Shown here piece after piece: positions 8,417-17,202 of a stretch of DNA of 64,000 bases (position 1 is the stretch's first letter; each line of letters begins with the position of its first letter). The notes under the pieces were generated by a model that was given only the letters and a program-made list of their open reading frames with translations, did not search any database and was not told the origin of the DNA. The stretch is taken from positions 586,776 to 650,775 of the forward strand of contig NZ_JAUEMJ010000002.1 in assembly GCF_030403505.1 (NCBI RefSeq), in the 5' to 3' direction. The position numbers and the translations under genes were made by a program. Source of the DNA: Glycomyces tritici (GTDB taxonomy: Bacteria; Actinomycetota; Actinomycetes; Mycobacteriales; Micromonosporaceae).

Positions 8417-9439
8417 TCAGGGCCTGGCCTGCACGCTCGACCTCTGGTCGAGCCGCGGCTCGATGAGCCGCTTTCGCGCCGGAGCCTGCGGGTGGGCGAC
8501 GCGGTCGCACAGCATCTCCACCGCGGCCTCGGCCACGGCTTCGGGCCGGGATTCGACGGCCGAGAACGACAGGACGTAGAGGCGCGCCAGCTCGGCCGAG
8601 TGCAGCGAGACCACGTTCAGGTCCGCGGGGACCTCCAGGCGCAGGTCGCCGAGCACGAACGGCAGCATGGCGACCGCCGCGTCGTTGTGGATGAGCAGGG
8701 TCCGCGGCAGCGCCGGGTCCTGCAGCGCGGTGCGCAGCGTCGCGCGCACCTGCTCGGGACCCACGGGCACCGGCACGGGCACGAGCCGCAGCCCCCGGTC
8801 GGCCGCGCGGCGCAGCGCCGCCCGCTCGAAGCGGGTCGCGTACGTGGAGCCTGACTCGTACAGCTCCTCGGGCCAGCGCACGAACATGGCGTCCCGGTGG
8901 CCGGCGTCGGCCAGGTGGTCCACGAGCAGGTTGGCGGCGGCGGCGAAGTCGAGGTCCACGGCGTCGATGCCGCGCGGGTCCTCGGGGTTGCCGACGAGCA
9001 CCGCCGGGTAGCCGGAGCGGCTGATCGGCTCCAGGCGCGGGTCGCCGTCGAGCACGTTGAGGAGGATCAGGCCGTCCACCTGGCGGGCCGCGATGACCCG
9101 CCGAACGGCTTCGGCCCCATCGGGTTCGGTGAGGAGCATGACGGCGTAGCCGCGCGCTCGCGCGGCGTCCGAGAAGGCCACCAGGTAGGTCGCCAGCGCG
9201 GGGCTGAACTCGGCTTCGTGGAAGCGGACGACGACGCCGAAGGTCATGGTGCGGGAGGTCGCGAGGGCGCGGGCGCCGGAGTTGACCGAGTACTCGAGCT
9301 TGGCGATGGCCGCTTCGATGCGGGCGCGGGTCTCGGGGGTCACGAACTTGCGTCCTGTCAGGACGGACGAGACGGTGCTGCGCGAGACGCCGGCCTCGCG
9401 CGCGACGTCGCCGATCGTCGCCACACCGGCTCCTCTCAC
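8417..9439 (-). CDS. LacI-family regulator (second)
   Basis: A 340-aa LacI/GalR regulator. The helix-turn-helix ATIGDVAREAGVSRSTVSSV sits at residues 7-26, the hinge helix ends near residue 60, and a sugar-binding core follows. Two starts are possible. The GTG at 9439 is preceded by AAGGA, and the GTG five codons later is preceded by AGAGGAG; the second fits the usual length before the HTH. The gene lies between GH31 and the LamG glycosidase, whose promoters share AGCGAACCGGTTCGCT, so it is the natural candidate for binding that site. No copy lies in its own promoter, only a GGGCGAG...CTCGCCC repeat (9464-9485). Confidence 0.88.
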   Translation of the reverse strand: MRGAGVATIGDVAREAGVSRSTVSSVLTGRKFVTPETRARIEAAIAKLEYSVNSGARALATSRTMTFGVVVRFHEAEFSPALATYLVAFSDAARARGYAVMLLTEPDGAEAVRRVIAARQVDGLILLNVLDGDPRLEPISRSGYPAVLVGNPEDPRGIDAVDLDFAAAANLLVDHLADAGHRDAMFVRWPEELYESGSTYATRFERAALRRAADRGLRLVPVPVPVGPEQVRATLRTALQDPALPRTLLIHNDAAVAMLPFVLGDLRLEVPADLNVVSLHSAELARLYVLSFSAVESRPEAVAEAAVEMLCDRVAHPQAPARKRLIEPRLDQRSSVQARP

Positions 9440-9503
9440 TGCGTTCCTTCTCTGGTGCTGTCTGGGCGAGTGTATCGGCTCGCCCGGTCGGGTCGGGGGT
9501 GTC

Positions 9504-9533
9504 GGCGGCGGCCGGGGAGGCCCGGCCGCCGCC
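9504..9533 (-). terminator. Strong GC hairpin after LamG glycosidase gene
   Basis: GGCGGCGGCCGGG pairs with CCCGGCCGCCGCC over 13 bp around a 4-base loop, immediately after the stop at 9539. It lacks a T-run, which is common for actinobacterial terminators. Confidence 0.65.
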
Positions 9534-9538
9534 GCTCC

Positions 9539-12500
9539 TCAGTCGAACAGCGGGGTGAGGGTGATCCCGGCGGGGGTCGGCGCGGAATGCGAGCCCCCCC
9601 GGTCGCCGGGCCAGGTGTCGGAGCTGTAGCTGACCCCGTCGAACTGCGGTTTCTCCTCGCCGCTCACGCCGATCTCGTTCACCCCCTCCTCGAGTTCGAC
9701 GACTACGGTGAGCTCCCAGAAGTTGTTCTCGTGGAACGAGTGCGGGAAGATCACGCGGATCGGCTCGGCGCCGTTGACGGAGACGAGCGCGTAGCGGGCC
9801 ACCGGGTCGGGGTTGTAGTGCGTCGCCGGCGACTGCTCCTCGTTGGAGTAGCGGAAGGTCAGCGCGTAGGTCCCGGCCTCGGGGGCTTCGACGGCGTCGA
9901 AGGTGAGCGTGTTGCCGTTGCCGGGTTCGCCGCCGATGCCGGTGACGGCCTGGCCGCCGGAGGCGAGGGACAGGTCCGTGGCGGTGGCGGTGCCGGCGAT
10001 CGTGCCGTCCTCGGCCTCGTAGGCGACCGGTTCGAGGGCGCCGGAGGGGGCGACGGTGAGCCGGTCGACCTGGAGGTGCTTGGCGCCCTTGACGACGATC
10101 TTGTTGACGCCGCCCAGGAGGAAGGCGTTCACGGTGCCGTCCTTGGCGGTGGTGACGCTCTCGCCGTTGACCTCCAGTTGGACCTTGCCCTTGCGGGCGG
10201 TGTCGAGGTCCAGGAGGGCCGCGGCGTCGGCGGGCGAGTAGACCCAGAAGGTCGCGGTGGCGCCCTTCGGGACCGAGGCGCCACTGGTGACGCTGTAGAC
10301 CGGGGCCGCGCCTTGGAGTTCGGCGTACTCGGCCTCGTAGACGTCGGCGGTGTGCTCCGGGTTCGGCAGCGAGAGGTCGATCTTGTCGATGAGCACATCG
10401 CCGCTGATCGCGCCGCTGCCGTCGAGGCTCCTGGTGGCCAGGGTGATCTCGTGCTCCCCGGCGGTGAGCTCCACTGTGGTGTCGGTGTGGTCCCAGACGG
10501 TCCACTTGTAGCCCAGGGGCAGGAAGACCTCCTGCTCGGCGCCGCCGTCGACGCTGAGGAACATGTTGGTGGGGCCTTGGGCCTGCACCTCGGGGTCGGT
10601 GTTGAGCGAGCCCGCGAAGACGGAGAGGTCGTACTCGCCGGTTTCGGGGACGTCCACGGTGAACTTGAGTCCGTTGTCGGTGCCGGTGCGCATCCCGCCG
10701 ACGTTGTAGCCGCCGGAGGTGTAGAACTTCGCGACGTTCGAGGGCGAGCCCTCCGGGCCGTTGACGTTCAGGCCGGCGCCCTGGAACTCGGCGTCCTCGG
10801 CCTCGTAGGAGGCCTCCCAGGCGGTGCGCGGTTCGGCGGCGCTGCCCGAGTTCGCGCCCGGGGTCACGATGACCTCGTAGGAGGATTCGGCGTCGAGTTC
10901 GGGCAGGTCGCCCGCGCCGAAGTGCACGGCCGCGTCGGCGGCGGGCGCGTCGAGTTCGGCGATCAACTCCGGTTGGGCGCTGTCGCCGAGCTGGCCGCTC
11001 CAGCCGATCTCGCGCACGGCCACATGGACCGTGTCTCCGAAGACGTCGGTGGGGACGTTGCCGAGCCGCAGCGTGTAGTCGCCGCCGGCGCCGCCGAGGA
11101 GCACGCGGCTCTGCTTCAGGCCCTCGTCGAGGGTCGCCACGCCCTGGAGGGTGTAGCTCTGACCCGGGTGCGGGGGCGTGACCGCCACGGTCTGGCCGCT
11201 CATCTGGCTGTAGGCGTGGAGGAGCCACCACTGGCCGTTGGCGCGGTTGGCCTGCACGGCGGAGTCGGAGAGGTTGCCGTCGATGTTCCAGTACGCGATG
11301 TCCCCGTACACCTTCGTGTCCTCGAGCGCGGAGATCCACTGGATCATCTGGCCGGGAACGGAGGTGTGGTAGTTGAAGGCGTACTCGGTGATGTTGATCG
11401 GCAGCTGCGTGCCCTCGTGCTCGGTGCCGGCGAAGAGCTCGGCCTCCCAGGCGCGGTACCGGTCCACATTGGTCCGGATTCGCGCGGGGTCGGAGAGCTC
11501 GTGCCACACCACGGCGTCGGGGACGGTCCCGGCCTCGACGGTGTGCGCCATGAAGCCCTCGACCTGGTTGTACAGGGTGCTGGTGTTGGGTCCGCCGATG
11601 CGGGCGTCCGGCAGCACCTCGTGGATCACGGCGTAGGCGCGGTCCCAGGCCGCGAAGAAGTCGTCCGGGTCGTCGAGCCAGCTCACCCGGTTGTAGCTCC
11701 ACTCCCCCGTGCCGAACATGTTGCCCTCGGGCTCGTTGTACGGCATGAACACCACATTGGACTGCTGCTCGGCGGGGAGGGTCGCGACCTGCTCGGCCTG
11801 CGCCTTCAGCTTCGCCATGTAGAGGTCGAGCTTCTCCTCCGGGGTGTCGCCCGGCCACTGGTACGGGAAGCCGCGGTGGATGTCCGTCGCGTAGATGTAG
11901 ACGTCGCCGTTGGAGGCCTCGACCAGCGGGCCGAGCACTTCGAGCGCGTCCGCGCCCGGGTGCTGCGGGCCGTCCTGGGCCTTGGTGGCCACCGTCGCGA
12001 GGTCGATGCCGTCGATGAGGTTCGCGGACGGCAGCCCCTCGTCGTAGAGGCCGTAGAGCGTGCCGGAGGCGCCGCCGAGGAAGTCGCCGGTGGGGCTGGC
12101 GAGGTCCACGTGGATGGCGTTCTCAATCACCTCCACAGTGGCCGAGACGGCGAGGTCGTGGCCGACGACCTCGCCGGACACGGTGAACGTGCCGGGCCTG
12201 CCGTACCGCTCGGCCGGGATGTCGTCCCAGGCGATGCCCACGTTGCGGCCGATGCCGTCGCTGAAGGCGGCAGGGGCCGCGGCGGGCAGTGCGGGCGCCT
12301 CGCCCACGACGGTGCGGGTCTCGAACGAGTCCTGCTGCAGCCCTTGGATGACGGGCAGCTCGCCGCCGTACAACCCGGCGACCTGCGCCGGGTCGAGGGC
12401 GAGGTCGTAGACCTGGAACTCGTCGATCGCGCCGTCGAAGAACGGGTGCCCGGACCAGAACGCCTTGCCGAGGAACCCGGAGGTCGCGCCGTTCGGGTTG

Positions 12501-13132
12501 TGCATGACCGCGTCGAGGTCGAGCTGCGCCTTCGTACGGCCGACTTCGACGCCGTTGAGGTAGTAGGCGATCGCTTCGCCGTCGATGGCGGTGACCGCCT
12601 GGACCCACTCCCCCGCCGGGAGCTTGCCGGTGCCGTCCACGCCGACCTCGGCGCCGCCGTTCACGGGCTTGATCGAGGAGCGGTTCGTGCCGGGGCCCTG
12701 GAAGGAGGGGGTCAGGAAGGTGGCGCTGTCCTTGTCCTTGCCGAGGTTGTAGGCCCACTGGAAGTCGGCGCCGCCGTCCCAGCGCAGCCAGGTGGCGATC
12801 GTCATCGCACTGCGGCCCTGGAAGAGTCCGTGCGGGACCTCCACATAGGGCGCGGTGGTCGAGCCCGAGGCGCCGCCGGTGAGGTCGAGTGCGGCGGAGC
12901 CGTCGGCGCGGCCGGGCACCGAGGGCGCCTGCGCGGCGTTGACGACGGTGCCGTCGAGGCCCGAGGGCGACAGGTCGTCCACGATGCCGTTCGCGACCTG
13001 CCCCTCCTCGAACGAGTAGGAGAGGATCAGGTGCTCGTCTAGGGGGTCCGCCGCGGCGGGCACCGCCGCCAGCGGCACGATCGCGAACGCGGCGAGCACG
13101 CTCGCCGCTCGCACTGGTGCTCGGGACTTCAT
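9539..13132 (-). CDS. Large secreted multidomain glycoside hydrolase (clan A, GH39-like) with LamG and CBM modules
   Basis: A 1197-aa secreted protein. It has a signal peptide (residues 1-28, AVPAAA-DP), a LamG/concanavalin-like domain (about 33-255), a bacterial Ig-like linker domain (about 262-340) and a TIM-barrel catalytic domain (about 341-690). Three carbohydrate-binding-like modules follow, opening YEAEDAEF (about 775-922), YEAEYAEL (about 931-1018) and YEAEDGTI (about 1023-1170). The clan-A acid/base is probably Glu467 in the PYNEPEGN motif and the nucleophile Glu583 in NITEYAF. The NEP motif suggests GH39 or a close family; the substrate is unknown, perhaps a xylose-containing plant polysaccharide. 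The ATG at 13132 precedes a typical signal peptide. Two copies of the AGCGAACCGGTTCGCT operator lie upstream. Confidence 0.75.
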   Translation of the reverse strand: MKSRAPVRAASVLAAFAIVPLAAVPAAADPLDEHLILSYSFEEGQVANGIVDDLSPSGLDGTVVNAAQAPSVPGRADGSAALDLTGGASGSTTAPYVEVPHGLFQGRSAMTIATWLRWDGGADFQWAYNLGKDKDSATFLTPSFQGPGTNRSSIKPVNGGAEVGVDGTGKLPAGEWVQAVTAIDGEAIAYYLNGVEVGRTKAQLDLDAVMHNPNGATSGFLGKAFWSGHPFFDGAIDEFQVYDLALDPAQVAGLYGGELPVIQGLQQDSFETRTVVGEAPALPAAAPAAFSDGIGRNVGIAWDDIPAERYGRPGTFTVSGEVVGHDLAVSATVEVIENAIHVDLASPTGDFLGGASGTLYGLYDEGLPSANLIDGIDLATVATKAQDGPQHPGADALEVLGPLVEASNGDVYIYATDIHRGFPYQWPGDTPEEKLDLYMAKLKAQAEQVATLPAEQQSNVVFMPYNEPEGNMFGTGEWSYNRVSWLDDPDDFFAAWDRAYAVIHEVLPDARIGGPNTSTLYNQVEGFMAHTVEAGTVPDAVVWHELSDPARIRTNVDRYRAWEAELFAGTEHEGTQLPINITEYAFNYHTSVPGQMIQWISALEDTKVYGDIAYWNIDGNLSDSAVQANRANGQWWLLHAYSQMSGQTVAVTPPHPGQSYTLQGVATLDEGLKQSRVLLGGAGGDYTLRLGNVPTDVFGDTVHVAVREIGWSGQLGDSAQPELIAELDAPAADAAVHFGAGDLPELDAESSYEVIVTPGANSGSAAEPRTAWEASYEAEDAEFQGAGLNVNGPEGSPSNVAKFYTSGGYNVGGMRTGTDNGLKFTVDVPETGEYDLSVFAGSLNTDPEVQAQGPTNMFLSVDGGAEQEVFLPLGYKWTVWDHTDTTVELTAGEHEITLATRSLDGSGAISGDVLIDKIDLSLPNPEHTADVYEAEYAELQGAAPVYSVTSGASVPKGATATFWVYSPADAAALLDLDTARKGKVQLEVNGESVTTAKDGTVNAFLLGGVNKIVVKGAKHLQVDRLTVAPSGALEPVAYEAEDGTIAGTATATDLSLASGGQAVTGIGGEPGNGNTLTFDAVEAPEAGTYALTFRYSNEEQSPATHYNPDPVARYALVSVNGAEPIRVIFPHSFHENNFWELTVVVELEEGVNEIGVSGEEKPQFDGVSYSSDTWPGDRGGSHSAPTPAGITLTPLFD

Positions 13133-13180
13133 GTCGACTCACTCTCGTCGTTGAGAAACCCGCCGGAGGGATCGCAAGCC

Positions 13181-13196
13181 AGCGAACCGGTTCGCT
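13181..13196. promoter_or_regulatory. Operator copy 1 before LamG glycosidase gene
   Basis: AGCGAACCGGTTCGCT is a perfect 16-bp palindrome, identical to the core before the GH31 gene, 49 bp upstream of the start codon. Confidence 0.75.
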
Positions 13197-13235
13197 CAAC
13201 ACCGTACCGAGCCTGAACGCCCGTGGCAAGACTCC

Positions 13236-13251
13236 GGAGAACCGGTTCGCT
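13236..13251. promoter_or_regulatory. Operator copy 2 before LamG glycosidase gene
   Basis: GGAGAACCGGTTCGCT matches the shared operator at 14 of 16 positions. It lies 55 bp from copy 1, about five helical turns, which would suit looping or cooperative binding. Confidence 0.6.
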
Positions 13252-13413
13252 AAAAAATTCAAGGCGATCGATGCGACTCCGGGACCGGCCCATTCGGCCC
13301 CGAGCGTCGGTGCCGCGCGGCGCGCCCCTGCGCGCTCCGCAACGGCGACAGGCCGGCCGGGACGCGCGAAGTGCCGCGCGTCCCGGCCGGCCGCATGCGG
13401 GACCGGTTCCCCG

Positions 13414-14871
13414 TCAGGTGAGCCGGAACGTCGCCTCCGAGCGCTCCTGCGCGGTCGCGGCCGCCAGGATGTTCGCCAGACCGCCCGAGGCGCGGATGAA
13501 CCGGCCCGGGAAGTTGTACGACTCGAAGGACTCCGCGGCGGCGTCGGCCAGGCCGTCGCGCTGGAAGAAGCTCGCGTCGGCCTTGAACCCCGCGGAGCCG
13601 TCGTCGGCCTCGACCCACAGCTCGTAGTTCCGGTGCCGCAGATACCGGCCCGGGAAGTTCGCCGACTCCAGCGACACGGTCCCCGAACCGGTGCGGCCCG
13701 GCACGATCCGGAACTGCGAGTCGGCGAGCATCGCCACCGACGTGCCCGCCCGGACCCGGTAGTCGTAGTGGTTCAGGTAGGCATTGGCCTGCCCGTAGAG
13801 CGCGAAGCGGTACGGCGTCGCGCCCGCGGCGACCGGGATGCCGAAGTCCGGCGTGCCGTCCGCGCGCCAGTAGACCTTCTGGATCCTGGTGTGCCGGTTG
13901 GGATCGTAGAGCGGATCGCCGCTGATGGCCTTGTAGGGCCGGGCGTGGTAGACGATGATGTCGCTCTGGCCGTCCTCGGAGACGGTGAACGTGTTGTGCC
14001 CGGGGCCGTACTGGCTCGTCGCGTCGCTGCTGCGCAGCACCGGCTGGGCGTTCTTGGTCCACGAGGAGGCGCTGAGCAGGTTCGCGCCCGAAGCGGCGGT
14101 CAGGAGCCCGACCGCGTAGTTCGCGTCGGTCGCGCTGGCGGAGAACGTCATGAAGATCCGGCCGTTGCGGGCGATGACGGCCGGGCCCTCGTTCACCTTG
14201 TGCCCGATGGTCTCCCATGCGAGCGTCGGCTTGCTGATGCGCACCGGCGTGCCGGTGATGGTCCACGGGTTCGTCATCGCGGCCAGGTAGAGGCTGGTGC
14301 CCGAGCCGAGTTCGGGGTCGCTCTGGGCCCAGCAGAGGTAGCGGGTCGAGCCCTGGGTGAACGTGGTCGCGTCGAGCGAGAACGAGTCGCGCGGCGTCAC
14401 GATGCGGCCCTTCTCGGTCCACGTGCCGCTCATCGGGTTCGCGCTCGCGTTCTCCAGCACGTACATGCGGATGGCCCACACGTCGTCGGTGCGCCCGGCG
14501 GCGAAGTAGACGTACCACTTGCCGTTGACGAAGTGGATCTCCGGCGCCCAGATGTGGGCGCCCATCTCGCCGCTGGCGTGCTTGGACCAGATGGTGGCCT
14601 CAGTGGCGGTCGCGAGGCCCTGGAGCGTGGTCGCGCGGCGCATGACGATGCGGTCGTACGCCGGGACGCTGGCGGTGAAGTAGTAGTACCCGTCGGTGTG
14701 GCGCCAGATGTGCGGATCGGCGCGCTGCTGGATGAGCGGGTTGACGTACCGGACGCCGGGGGTGTCGGCGGCCTGGGCCGCGGCGGCGGTGAACCCGACG
14801 CCGGCACCGGACGCGGCGGCGACGCCGGCGGCCTGGAAGAGCCGGCGGCGGCTGATCGGCGGGAACTGCAT
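13414..14871 (-). CDS. Secreted GH43 exo-arabinofuranosidase/arabinanase with AbfB domain
   Basis: A 485-aa enzyme with a Tat-type signal (ISRRRLFQAAG; cleavage near residue 35), a GH43 five-bladed propeller (about 40-340) and a C-terminal AbfB/CBM42 arabinose-binding trefoil (about 345-485). Catalytic residues: base Asp52 (RADPHIW), pKa modulator Asp167 (SLDATTF) and acid Glu228 (NEGPAV). The layout matches actinobacterial exo-alpha-1,5-L-arabinofuranosidases acting on arabinan. The ATG at 14871 has GAGGAG six bases upstream and opens the Tat signal; the frame runs back to 14958 without sense. A GTGATCGATAAC-type operator lies upstream, a different operator type from those of the other glycosidases nearby. 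Confidence 0.87.
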   Translation of the reverse strand: MQFPPISRRRLFQAAGVAAASGAGVGFTAAAAQAADTPGVRYVNPLIQQRADPHIWRHTDGYYYFTASVPAYDRIVMRRATTLQGLATATEATIWSKHASGEMGAHIWAPEIHFVNGKWYVYFAAGRTDDVWAIRMYVLENASANPMSGTWTEKGRIVTPRDSFSLDATTFTQGSTRYLCWAQSDPELGSGTSLYLAAMTNPWTITGTPVRISKPTLAWETIGHKVNEGPAVIARNGRIFMTFSASATDANYAVGLLTAASGANLLSASSWTKNAQPVLRSSDATSQYGPGHNTFTVSEDGQSDIIVYHARPYKAISGDPLYDPNRHTRIQKVYWRADGTPDFGIPVAAGATPYRFALYGQANAYLNHYDYRVRAGTSVAMLADSQFRIVPGRTGSGTVSLESANFPGRYLRHRNYELWVEADDGSAGFKADASFFQRDGLADAAAESFESYNFPGRFIRASGGLANILAAATAQERSEATFRLT

Positions 14872-14903
14872 GGCGAACTCCTCGGGGGGCAGGAGACCAC
14901 ATG

Positions 14904-14919
14904 TTGTGATCGATAACAA
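14904..14919. promoter_or_regulatory. GTGANCGATAAC-type operator before GH43 gene
   Basis: TTGTGATCGATAACAA is a near-palindrome (one pair off) 33 bp upstream of the GH43 start. The core GTGANCGATAAC recurs upstream of GH62 (32100), the second GH43 (34151) and PL11 (35956). A second AT-rich symmetric stretch, CGATATCGATCGATTA, follows at 14959-14974. Confidence 0.68.
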
Positions 14920-15025
14920 TACTGCTGCCAGCGTAGGCACGAGCCCCTCGAAAGTCAACGATATCGATCGATTAATATCGACAATTGCGAATGTCCGGTG
15001 CCCCCGGGGGAGGCACCGGACACGG

Positions 15026-16009
15026 CTACCAGCGGTGGTGGACCTGCGCGCGGATCTTCGCGTCGTAGAGGTCGCGCACGGCGGCGAGGGTCGACTCCGG
15101 CAGCGGCGCGAGATCGGCCGCGGCGGCGTTCGCCCTGGCCTGCTCGGGGTTCCGCGCCCCCGGGATCACGGTCGAGACGCCCGGCTGCTGGATGAGCCAG
15201 CGCAGCGCCGCCTGCGCCGCGGTGGCGCCTTCCGGTGCGAGGTCGGCGAACTCGGCGGCGGCTTCCACACCCGTCGCGTAGTCGACCCCGGAGAACGTCT
15301 CGCCCTGGTCGAAGGCCTCGCCGTGCCGGTTGTAGGTGCGGTGGTCGTTCTCGGCGAACACGGTGTCCCGCGTGTACTTGCCCGAGAGGAGCCCCGACGC
15401 GAGCGGCACGCGCGCGATGATGCCGACCCCGGCCGCCGCGGCGGCGGGCAGGACCGCTTCGAGGGGCTTGAGCCGGAACGGGTTCAGGATGATCTGCACG
15501 CTCGCGGTGCCCGGCCGGGCGATCGCGGTCAGGGCCTCGTCGCAGGTCTCGACGCTCACGCCGTAGGCGGCGATCCGGCCCTCCTCGACGAGGGTGTCGA
15601 GCGCGTCGAAGACCGCGTCCGAGGCGTACACGGCGGTCGGCGGGCAGTGGAGCTGGACCAGGTCGAGCCGGTCGACGCCGAGGTTGGCGCGGGACCGGTC
15701 GGTCCAGGCGCGGAAGTTGTCGAGGGTGTAGAGCGCGGGGTCGAGGTCCACGCGGCGGCCCATCTTGGTGGCCACCAGGACCTGCGCGTCGGGCCGCTCC
15801 TTGAGGAAGCGCCCGATGAGCTGCTCCGAGCGTCCGTCGCCGTACACGTCGGCGGTGTCGAAGAAGGTCACGCCCGCTTCGACGGCCGCGTCGAGGACGG
15901 CGAGCGCGTCCTCCTCCCGCACCTCGCCCCAGTCGGCCCCCAGCTGCCAGGTGCCGAGCCCGACCACCGACACCCGCTGGCCGCTCCTGCCGAAAGCTCG
16001 CTGCTCCAT
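15026..16009 (-). CDS. Aldo/keto reductase
   Basis: A 327-aa NADPH-dependent aldo/keto reductase. It has the conserved start FGRSGQRVSVVGLGTWQLG, catalytic Asp and Tyr in FFDTADVYGDG, Lys in VATKMG and His in LVQLHCPP, and the cofactor-binding C-terminal part VSTVIPGARNPEQ. The ATG at 16009 follows GGGGGACC and gives the standard N-terminus; the frame upstream to 16048 is not family-like. It is monocistronic and divergent from the methyltransferase gene. The substrate is unknown; a sugar or a general aldehyde is possible. Confidence 0.88.
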   Translation of the reverse strand: MEQRAFGRSGQRVSVVGLGTWQLGADWGEVREEDALAVLDAAVEAGVTFFDTADVYGDGRSEQLIGRFLKERPDAQVLVATKMGRRVDLDPALYTLDNFRAWTDRSRANLGVDRLDLVQLHCPPTAVYASDAVFDALDTLVEEGRIAAYGVSVETCDEALTAIARPGTASVQIILNPFRLKPLEAVLPAAAAAGVGIIARVPLASGLLSGKYTRDTVFAENDHRTYNRHGEAFDQGETFSGVDYATGVEAAAEFADLAPEGATAAQAALRWLIQQPGVSTVIPGARNPEQARANAAAADLAPLPESTLAAVRDLYDAKIRAQVHHRW

Positions 16010-16175
16010 CGGTCCCCCACATTCGTCGACGCGTATCTCGCGGGGCAAGTCTAGGGAGGCGGCCCGGGTCGCGCCAGGTGGCCTCGGGTCGGTTCCGGAG
16101 CGGCATCACCCGGGGAGTGCCGAACCGTGCGCCCGGGGCCGCTGCGCAGCGCGAATGCGCCGCTCAGAGCGCCGG

Positions 16176-16181
16176 TATAGT
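16176..16181 (+). promoter_or_regulatory. -10 element for leaderless methyltransferase transcript
   Basis: TATAGT ends seven bases before the GTG start at 16189, so transcription should begin at or next to the start codon. No ribosome-binding site lies between. Confidence 0.6.
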
Positions 16182-16188
16182 TCCCCGG

Positions 16189-17193
16189 GTGCGCTACTAC
16201 GTTCAGTTTCCCGCCGGGACCGGAGCATTGGTCGCCGAGTCGATCGGTTCGTACGTCGACCGTCCGGAGGTCGTGTACGCCGACGACAGTTCACTGATCT
16301 TCGAGTCGGACACGCCGTACTCGCAGGTGGTGCAGATGCCGTTCGTGAAGAACTCGTTCACGGTGATCGCCGATGTCGTGCGGCGCGATATCGACGCCGG
16401 CGTGCTGGAACTGGCGGACAGCCTTCGCTACGACGGGCTCGAGAGCCGCGCGGACACGTTCCGCGTGATGTTCCATGTGGACGGTGCGCTGATCCCGGTG
16501 AGCCCGCGGGCCAAGCGCGCGCTCGAGACCGAGATCAGCGAGGCCTCGGGCCAGCGCATGGTCGGGCGGGGCTCGGGCGAGGAGTACTGGGTGGTCGGGA
16601 GGACCGACTTCGAGTACCTGATGCTGTGCCGCCGCCATATCCGGAGCAAGCGCGCGGAGAAGGCGGCGGGTGCGATCTCGCACGAATTGTCGTCACTGCT
16701 CATCGCGGCTTCGAGGCCGCGCCCCGATGACGTGTTCCTCGATCCGTTCGCCGGTTCGGGCTCGTTCACGAATGCGCGGATGTCGTTCCCGGCGAAGCGG
16801 ATCGTGTACTCGGATGCGGATCTGGCGCGGCTGCGCGAGGATTTCCCGGCCGCGATCCGCGATTCCCGCGACGTCGAGTTCCTCGCCGATGACGCGTTGG
16901 CGCTCGCGTCCTTCAAGGACCATGAAGTGGACGTGATCGTCACCGATCCGCCGTGGGGCGAGCACGAGGAGCTGCCGCTGGCGCTGCCCGAGTTCCTCGG
17001 CGCGATGGCGCGGTCGTTCGACCGGGTGCTCGACCCCGGCGGCGGGCGGTTCGTGATCCTGGTCGCGCGGATGGCGGCCGAGGAGGCCGAGAAGGCCTTG
17101 GCCGCCAACCGCCTCGTCGTCGGTTCGGTGCACGAGATCCTGGTGAACGGGCACCCCGCCACAGTGCTGGTGGGCGGCCGCGCCGCAGCGTAG
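16189..17193 (+). CDS. TRM11-like class I SAM-dependent RNA/DNA methyltransferase
   Basis: A 334-aa protein. An N-terminal part resembling a THUMP-type RNA-binding region (about 1-160) precedes a Rossmann methyltransferase domain. Its SAM-binding motif is LDPFAGSGSF (about 184-193) and its catalytic motif is TDPPWG (about 252-257), the D-P-P-[WY] signature of enzymes that methylate an exocyclic amino group. TRM11/TrmG10-like enzymes make N2-methylguanosine in tRNA, so tRNA is the likely target. The GTG at 16189 was chosen because a TATAGT -10 box ends seven bases before it; the frame could open at 16078 but that part is Arg/Gly-rich junk. The substrate is inferred. Confidence 0.75.
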   Translation: MRYYVQFPAGTGALVAESIGSYVDRPEVVYADDSSLIFESDTPYSQVVQMPFVKNSFTVIADVVRRDIDAGVLELADSLRYDGLESRADTFRVMFHVDGALIPVSPRAKRALETEISEASGQRMVGRGSGEEYWVVGRTDFEYLMLCRRHIRSKRAEKAAGAISHELSSLLIAASRPRPDDVFLDPFAGSGSFTNARMSFPAKRIVYSDADLARLREDFPAAIRDSRDVEFLADDALALASFKDHEVDVIVTDPPWGEHEELPLALPEFLGAMARSFDRVLDPGGGRFVILVARMAAEEAEKALAANRLVVGSVHEILVNGHPATVLVGGRAAA

Positions 17194-17202
17194 GCCCGCC
17201 GG

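Noticed and set aside
8897..13042. A 1381-codon open frame on the plus strand
   Set aside because: It lies opposite the secreted glycosidase gene and has Val/Gly/Arg-rich noise composition; high GC makes antisense frames long. The minus-strand protein has a signal peptide and catalytic motifs.
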